24,226 bases of DNA from Calcarisporiella thermophila CBS 279.70 (taxonomy: Eukaryota > Calcarisporiellomycota). Made by a program: the position numbers and the translations under genes. Location of the stretch: NCBI RefSeq assembly GCF_041956535.1, contig NW_027192193.1, forward strand, positions 1 through 24,226, read 5' to 3'. This document shows positions 18,010 through 24,226 of this stretch, one piece after another. How positions within the stretch are numbered: position 1 is the stretch's first letter; the number at the start of each line of letters is the position of its first letter. Under the pieces are notes generated by a model. It was given only the letters and a program-made list of their open reading frames with translations. It was not told where the DNA came from and did no database searches.

Positions 18010-19326
18010 CGTAAATTTCGAAGGAAGGAAATCTCTTGGCTGCTCTATGAAGCCTTCATAATTCACTTTCAGCCTAACCTAAGTAAAATGCCTGTTACAA
18101 TCTCCGAGAAGCTTTCCAGCTCCGAGCCAATCAGGTGCCGGCATATATTTTGACGAAGTACATCACAAATATTTGGCAAAATGTTGAAGCGCCTCGTGAC
18201 AATGTATTAGAAGGCTGTACAATGTGTAGCTTTGCAACTGGAATACAGCAATTGGGCAAATAAACTTGCTTGTCAGTGTAGCTCTGTCTCCATTAAACTC
18301 GCCGAGAATATAGCTCCAGTGCACTTGTGATTGAGCTCCGAGCCTTTGTCTTAATTCAAACTACATCCATTAGCGAGTCTTACCGCAAATATTCCTACCC
18401 TAAGTGAGCCACTATCCTATGCAACCGCGTTATATCTATCTTTTTTGCACAAATTTCAATCATCTAAGCCACTCCAACATACTTTTAGGAAACTCTCGAT
18501 ATTACAGCTAGCATTTACTGTCGTAGAAACCAATCGAACTTGAACTAAACTAATTATAAAATCTAACGGTTTGTTTTCAAATATTTCTCTTTATATTGAT
18601 ATTTACACCCTATAACATATGAAAAAAAAACTCCCAGAGGTTGTCAAATTGAGAATTGTTTCCTTTGGTAGGAGTGTTTTACATACTAAGAAGCTTTTGC
18701 ACGCACTATAAACTAATAGGATAGAATCCTTTTAAATCTGAAATATAGATTCGATCATATGATATCCTGAACAGTTTTAAAGTGAGGACAATCCTCTACC
18801 CCACCCGGTTTATGCTTCTTATCCAGCTCAAAAGGTTTGAAAATGGTGGTTTGAAAAAAATGGAAAAAAGAGGAAATAGAGTGGAAGGTTTAGAGCTGGG
18901 TTGAAGATTTTGGGTAGACATATATTTAAGAGTGTAAACTATCTAACCCCCCTTACACTACAAAATTAATGATCCGAGAAGAACACTGTGATTATTTTAT
19001 AAAAAACATAACGAGAAAATTCCTGTTTTAAAACAGATGAATAAATTTTGGGTCTCTCGCGACAAAATTAAACTTACAGCGATAAAGGTTTAGTTAAGAG
19101 TATTAATCGGACTAAATTTAGACTTAATTTTCTTATTAAAGTTCGAGAAGAATACTTGTAGTCTGGTGGTTTAAAATACTTGAGATATTCCCTTATTTCA
19201 TCTCTACTCTCTAACATATATAGATTGTGATTTTCTGTAAGTGACTTGACATTAATATGCAAAGTGTAGTAGGATGGTATAATATTAAAAAATTTAAAAA
19301 AAAACCACAAATACATTGATATATTA
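18010..19326. other. Intergenic upstream of M13 gene
   Basis: AT-rich with no recognised domain on either strand. The minus frame of the M13 first exon stays open to about 18078 but has no ATG there. An 87-codon minus frame at 19074-19337 overlaps the end of the next gene and looks fortuitous. Confidence 0.5.
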
Positions 19327-20088
19327 TCATAAATCACCCTTAATTGCGCTTACAAGAGCCAATTCATACTTAGGCGGAGGAGTATCATGCGAAACATACA
19401 TCGGCAGTGGCTCGTTCGTTATCCCCTCTTCGCTCATATTTTGATAACTGTCAGAACAAATCGTTGCAATATAGGGTGGTAGTCTATTAGCATCTTGGAT
19501 AGCCAGATGTCTAGATCTCGTCCCTTTACATGGAAGAATTACCGGCAAAATTAGACCAAGGGCAACTAAAGCCACAATGCATCCGAAAACAAGTGCAAAC
19601 AGCCCAACATTAACGTTGTAATAACTTTTGTTGGGGTTGAGGGGATCTATGTTGTCTTCAATTATGTCAGGGATAAGAGTGCTTGATGGTCGCTCAGTTG
19701 CCGTGAGAAAGAGCGAGCGAGTGGTGCTGAGGGCGGTAGGGTCAATGTGAGACGTTTTGAATAGTTCTGGCTCACTGGTTTTTACCACCTCCTGTGGTAC
19801 TTGTGTTTTACCGTCCAGACCGCTTGCCAAATTCTTTTCACGATAATCTACTTCTATATATGAATCCTCTAGGGGCTCTTTCTGATTTGATGTCTCCATA
19901 TAACGAAGTCTTTTTTCTTCCGATGGACAAGTATTGAAAGGGTAATGGTTATTTATGACGGTTGTCCTAACTTCATCGGCATGAACATGGGATATCCCAT
20001 CAAGCATAAATATCAACTTATATGAGTTGTTCAAAAGTATTTGAGAGGAAAAAAGGAGGAAGAGCTGAAAAAGTGCTGGCATATACAT
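19327..20088 (-). CDS. Single-pass membrane protein with three PY motifs
   Basis: A 253-codon intronless frame. Residues 1-30 start with a hydrophobic signal-like leader (MYMPALFQLFLLFSS). The next 130 residues are polar, with a Ser/Thr-rich stretch, and are likely luminal or extracellular. One strong membrane segment lies at about 161-187, followed by basic residues (CKGTRSR), giving a type I orientation. The 66-residue cytoplasmic tail carries LPPY (203-206), LPMY (228-231) and PPKY (238-241). PPxY and LPxY motifs are bound by the WW domains of Rsp5/Nedd4 ubiquitin ligases. The layout recalls yeast Rsp5-linked single-pass proteins such as Rcr1/Rcr2, but sequence homology is not claimed. The true start is uncertain because coding-like sequence lies just upstream in the same frame, across a stop. 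Confidence 0.7.
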   Translation of the reverse strand: MYMPALFQLFLLFSSQILLNNSYKLIFMLDGISHVHADEVRTTVINNHYPFNTCPSEEKRLRYMETSNQKEPLEDSYIEVDYREKNLASGLDGKTQVPQEVVKTSEPELFKTSHIDPTALSTTRSLFLTATERPSSTLIPDIIEDNIDPLNPNKSYYNVNVGLFALVFGCIVALVALGLILPVILPCKGTRSRHLAIQDANRLPPYIATICSDSYQNMSEEGITNEPLPMYVSHDTPPPKYELALVSAIKGDL

Positions 20089-20094
20089 ATCGAT

Positions 20095-20262
20095 TTAACA
20101 GGATGTCGTACTTAATATGGTGAATTCTATGGAAACTAAATTGATATTGGTTGTAGCATCTAAGACGCCGTTGGTGTACGCAAACGCAATTATGTAGACC
20201 GCCGAGTCACTATCTTCCAGGACCGCAACCCTACCAAATTCTGTGGTTATTATATATCAAGC
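20095..20262 (-). pseudogene. Coding-like relic upstream, possibly a kelch repeat
   Basis: An open minus-strand segment of about 54 codons without ATG sits in the same frame as the PY-motif protein and is separated from it by one stop at 20097-20095. It reads GRVAVLEDSDSAVYIIAFAY and then TNGVLDATTNINLVSI, which resembles a degenerate kelch blade (hydrophobic strand, IYIFGG-like core). It may be a lost ectodomain exon of the neighbouring gene. The similarity is weak and rests on pattern only. Confidence 0.3.
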
Positions 20263-22062
20263 TTGAATTACAAGTTTAGTGCAATATTAGATAGAATAGG
20301 AAGAGATATTGATTAAATAAAATAAAACTAAAACAATATGAAATATATTTTCCACAGAGATAAAAAGATATCGCTATTTATTGCTTTTTTATTTCGCGAT
20401 ACGAATGCCAACCTACCTAAACTAACGTATTTTTCTTCTACTAGGTATTAGTAATTATGAAATTTAATTCAGTCTATCATAGAACATTCCATCCGCTCGA
20501 AGCAATTCCACTTGATGCTGACCTATTGTGTTCATATCCAATATATGTAATACAACGATTCAATGGTAATGCAAGGTGTTGGTTTGGATATTGTTCTATG
20601 TTAATGTATAGAGTCAATATCTTACCAATGAAAAAGAGTGTAAAGTCTAATATCGCCATATTTCCACAAATTTTCAAAGAGCGTAGTGTAGTGATTGATA
20701 TTTCTTTGCTTGATTAGATGAAGCATTATCTATTGGTAAATATGCGAAAGGAGGTTTTTATTGTGAGCACCAAAAATATCTTGTATAATCGTTGCCTTGA
20801 TGGTTTGGTGTAACGTGTCTCTAAACATGTCTAGAAGAAATTATAACTTTATTGATCGGATCTCAAAGAGGTTCGTTCTCTTAGTCGTATGGGTATGTAA
20901 TGTAGGCATTCCTTATAGGCACCGCTAGTTTAAGCGGAGAATTTACCATTTTATTTAGCGATTTCAGGGCTCAGCTTTCAATTAGCTATTATTTTCTGAC
21001 TGATTATTTTGGGCTGAAACAAATGTAGTCGAATAATCCTCTTAGTGCATAATATCTAAAGGGTCGTCAACGTATCATAGTTATAGTAGCTCTTGAATTA
21101 GATACACTATTATATTTACTGAAAAAAATCTAATACGATGCGGTTGAACCATGAAAAAAATATTTTTCACTCTCCGAAAGTTTCTGCTCAATATATGGTA
21201 GGTGGAATAACCATATTATTGTCGAAAAATCTGTAACATCGTGAAAAATATGTGACGTAAAGGGCTGTTTTAAGCTTAGATTCTAAGCTTAAGTGAAAGG
21301 TTTAGTAAAATGTGGTATTTGTAAGTTTATTAGTACATGTTATATGCCAAGTTAACATTTGCATAGGCTCTTAATTTGTGCTACTATTAAGCTGTTTATA
21401 ATCTGACTAGTTATAGAACTACAGCATGTATACTAAATAATAGATGGTGGAGCACCTGCACCATTAACAAATTTTAGATTTGAAATATCTCCAACCGATT
21501 CAATGGCCCAGTGCATAAAAGCAGAGAAGGGAAGGGGAAAAACAAATGGTTCTATTATTATAAAATATTTAAATATATGAACAAAACTTTTAGCGCCGAA
21601 TTTTGGCATTTAACCAATAGGCCATCAGATATGTGGTTTAGATATATGATATGATTCTAATATGATAAAAGATCAAATAATACAATATAATGGATACTAT
21701 GAAAATTTTCCAACATTAGTTCAGCCTCCACCTTATAGTTTTTAATGTTGGCATTGATGTAACTTTTTATCTGAATTTTTTTGTAATATGTCAATTGAGA
21801 AATAGCTCTTAAATGTACACTAGCTTCCACTTGGCAAATCACTTTTTACTAGTTATTCTTTTCAAACAAAAATTAAAATGAAAAAATATTTCTTTGTTAT
21901 ACTTTTATTTGTTCAACTCTACTGCACGCAGTGCATATATTATATGAAAATAAATAATGAAAAAATTTATTGAAAGTATTCTATATTCTCTATTTCACCC
22001 TCTATATAAGAGATTGAGAAGTATGGCAGCCCTGCTATTGCTGTTGATAGATTATATTGCTC
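20263..22062. other. Intergenic, no gene recognised
   Basis: AT-rich. Short frames (20457-20717 plus, 21657-21842 minus) show no domain or coding bias. Holds a perfect palindrome at 21270-21292. AATAAA on the minus strand at 21972-21967 lies about 90 bases past the stop of the S1 protease gene and is its likely polyadenylation signal. Confidence 0.5.
21270..21292. repeat. Perfect 10-bp palindrome with 3-base loop
   Basis: TTAAGCTTAG at 21270-21279, loop ATT, and CTAAGCTTAA at 21283-21292. It could be a protein-binding dyad or a hairpin; no gene start is near enough to assign a role. Confidence 0.8.
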
Positions 22063-22860
22063 TTATTCTCTGGCAATATTCTCCTCAATCCAGCTCCGAT
22101 ATTTCGCTACGCTAATATCTGAATCATGTTGACTATGCACTCCTATAAGAACGGGCTTGCCATTTTCACGTAGAAACGAGGGACCGCCAGAATCACCTTT
22201 GCGAAATCCTGATAGCACACTTTGCCCTGATACAACTACTTCTTTTTCATTGAGAATAACCTTGCCGTCTCTGTTGTAAAAAGCGATACTATTCTCTGTC
22301 GATAGTGCATATTTTCGATTTTCATTATATCCCGGTATTTTACTCGCACCAAAGCCAGCTACAATCAAAGGAGTACCCTTTTGATATTCGCGAGTAGCCA
22401 ACGAAGGGAATACTTCGCTTTCGTAGGTACCATTTATCCGCAACAATGCAATATCGTGCAAATTATCTGACGAAAAAACCGTGTATTCTGGATGATCTAT
22501 TGTACGCATCACCGTGTAAATAGTACCATTTGCACTCGATACTAGTAGTCTTTCTGGGGCATCTGAACAATGGGCTGCGGTCAAGGCGAAACGTTCATTG
22601 ATCATCGATGCAGTGCATGTCATAGCTTTATTCTCACTATGTAAAATTTTGACTATCCAGGCATCTGAAATCGGCTCACCATAATTTATTCTCTTATTCA
22701 GTGAATTGCCAGTAGAATCCACCGTAAGAGTATCATCTGCTGAGCCAGATCCCGAAGGGGTTATTCTGTATTTGTCATCCGGGGATGGAACACTCTTAGA
22801 TTGAGGTCGAATCACTGAGGCAGCGACGACACAAACAAGCGAGAGCAATATGAACTTCAT
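22063..22860 (-). CDS. Secreted S1 (chymotrypsin-fold) serine protease zymogen
   Basis: 265 residues from ATG 22860, the start that opens with a clean signal peptide (MKFILLSLVCVVAASV). An upstream extension of the frame lacks that property. A pro-region rich in Ser/Asp ends in KR at 56-57, and the mature chain would begin INYGEP, the place of the usual IVGG. The catalytic triad is H97 (TAAHC), D136 (HDIALL) and S224 (GDSGGP). The residue at the specificity position is G218, not the trypsin aspartate, so cleavage after small or hydrophobic residues is more likely than after Lys/Arg. Only C82 and C98 remain in the mature chain; the other usual disulfides are absent. Two NGT sequons are present (111-113 and 143-145). 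S1 proteases are uncommon in most fungi but occur in insect-associated and early-diverging ones. Confidence 0.9.
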   Translation of the reverse strand: MKFILLSLVCVVAASVIRPQSKSVPSPDDKYRITPSGSGSADDTLTVDSTGNSLNKRINYGEPISDAWIVKILHSENKAMTCTASMINERFALTAAHCSDAPERLLVSSANGTIYTVMRTIDHPEYTVFSSDNLHDIALLRINGTYESEVFPSLATREYQKGTPLIVAGFGASKIPGYNENRKYALSTENSIAFYNRDGKVILNEKEVVVSGQSVLSGFRKGDSGGPSFLRENGKPVLIGVHSQHDSDISVAKYRSWIEENIARE

Positions 22861-24226
22861 GATAGCAATTTTAGTAGAATATATTTTGAAGTTATAAGAA
22901 TCTGAAGAGATTATGTGAATGAAGAATATACAGTATTTCACAACAGAAACCGAGATCTATGCATATTTATGTTGCAAACGAGTCAAGACGGATCTTTCAA
23001 AAAACATCACATCATTCTATGCCGAAAATCCATTCCCAACGGTTGAACCATTCAAATGCATTTTGATATGACATATGGTCTGAAAAATACGAAAGAAACG
23101 ATTTTGTTGGTGACAAGATCAATTATTAATACAAGTAGGAAACATTAAAGTTAGTTGCGCGTACTTTGTTAAATATTGCTAGATTGAATAATTACGCTAA
23201 CATTATACTACTGAACTTTCTTGGACTCAGTGAAACGTTAGTTTGAATATTTTTCACTAAATTACGACTACGGAGTCGAAAATATGCTTCCAATAAAGCA
23301 TCGTTATTATTTAAACAATAAGCTTATTGGATAACTAAGACTCATTAGCTTACTGTAGTAGTGATCATTAGTGTAACTTAGGTCATTTTCAATATCACCA
23401 ATTAGATCCCATTCTATTCACTTCAACCCGTAACCACACTGGGTTGCATAACCAATCACAGTTTTAGCAAACGTTAAAACATCGAGCTATTTCATTTCAT
23501 TGAAATCGCTAGAATATACTATTTATGATTCTGCGATGTAAATAATCTGAAGAGAATCGCTGATTTTTATTAGTCTGAATATAACGCTATCATATACGCA
23601 CACTTTTATTGTTATCTCATTTATATTTATTTTACTTCTTGCTGCATAGATAATAATCAACCGAGTGAATAGATTTGAAGCATCTTTTTTAACTTCCGAC
23701 ATGTCCAAAGTTTGGAAATTAAAATGTCCAACTTAAGAATAATGAAACTCAGTATTGGCCGAATCAATACAATACATGATTGCTCCGATGCTCTTATCTA
23801 AGTCAGGGAACCTAACACACTGGAGTTTTGAAAATGTTACAGTGCAAAATTAAGCCATTGATTGTGACTACTCTCGATCGTTGCGACTAAAATTCCAAGC
23901 TTCTTGAGAACTATTAAAGATTTCGTGAGTATATTGTACATATTCGAGGCCTATTAATCAGGCTCTTTCTTATTATTGTAATAAATGCTTCTCAAAAATA
24001 TAAGCCTAAGCCATCAGCGCTCATATGAATGCATTCAGCATTATATTAGTTTGAGTTGAAATATGTTGGAGAACGACCAGGCATGATCTAAGTCTGGATA
24101 GTTGTTGTGTTACGACGGTTATTTCATACTTATACAAATATGTATAAGCAAGTATCTTATCATCATTATTAGTCATCATCTCCTATTCTATCATATATAT
24201 AGGATGTGCTTTCTCTCTTGAATTCC
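22861..24226. other. Intergenic, right edge of window
   Basis: Includes the promoter side of the S1 protease gene (minus strand, upstream of 22860). AT-rich, no coding sequence recognised; the 61-codon minus frame at 23523-23708 has no features. An inverted repeat CTTATAC/GTATAAG with a 6-base loop is at 24129-24148. Confidence 0.5.

Noticed and set aside
19074-19337. 87-codon minus-strand frame
   Set aside because: It overlaps the stop of the PY-motif gene, is very AT-driven and has no splice link to it that I could support.
20457-20717. 86-codon plus-strand frame
   Set aside because: It has an ATG but no signal peptide, domain or promoter; it is best read as chance in AT-rich DNA.
1-24226. 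CRISPR arrays, operons, attachment sites, rRNA
   Set aside because: The repeats have irregular spacing and diverged units, and the genes carry introns; nothing prokaryotic is supported.

Overview
The window looks like nuclear DNA of an AT-rich, repeat-laden, early-diverging fungus. The evidence is short GT-AG introns (about 59-148 bp), a fungal-type transcription-factor regulatory domain, a yeast Zta1-type quinone oxidoreductase, an M13 (neprilysin-like) membrane peptidase, a secreted S1 protease, a seven-helix receptor and much decayed Ty3 and Tc1 material. M13 and S1 peptidases next to a fungal transcription-factor domain suggest an insect-associated Zoopagomycota or Entomophthoromycotina lineage. 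That placement is inference, not proof. Nothing looks bacterial; there are no operons, rRNA, convincing tRNA or CRISPR. Layout, left to right. 1-2330: debris of a chromodomain Ty3 element (a 75-codon chromodomain ORF, polypurine tract, probable LTR), then short repeats and a degenerate tandem array. 2390-3142: intronless secreted protein with 16 cysteines, family not recognised. 3481-5401: relic of a Tc1-like transposon with long inverted and direct repeats; its middle is replaced by a 220-bp module that is also present at 187-404. 5781-6967: seven-helix receptor with one intron. 7129-7323: second Tc1 transposase tail. 8131-9299 (minus): Zta1-like oxidoreductase in four exons. 9450-12092: unrecognised coding relics, dispersed repeats and a frame-broken Ty3 gag-protease relic. 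12352-14079: transcription-factor regulatory domain in three exons, with no DNA-binding domain visible. 15415-18009 (minus): M13 peptidase in five exons, 773 codons. 19327-20088 (minus): single-pass membrane protein with three PY-type motifs. 22063-22860 (minus): secreted S1 protease zymogen. The rest is intergenic. The genes are not an obvious cluster or pathway. The secretory theme (Cys-rich secreted protein, M13 ectopeptidase, S1 protease, surface receptor, PY-tail membrane protein) fits a fungus that acts on external protein, but physical linkage alone does not show joint function. The most unusual observation is the 218/220-bp module. Two nearly identical copies sit 4.4 kb apart, and each supplies the same ATG and about nine codons in frame to a different mobile-element protein tail: a chromodomain in one copy and a Tc1 DDE-transposase tail in the other. 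Exon structures were built by hand from splice consensus, reading-frame phase and family similarity. The M13 and Zta1 models are the most secure because every junction restores a conserved motif.
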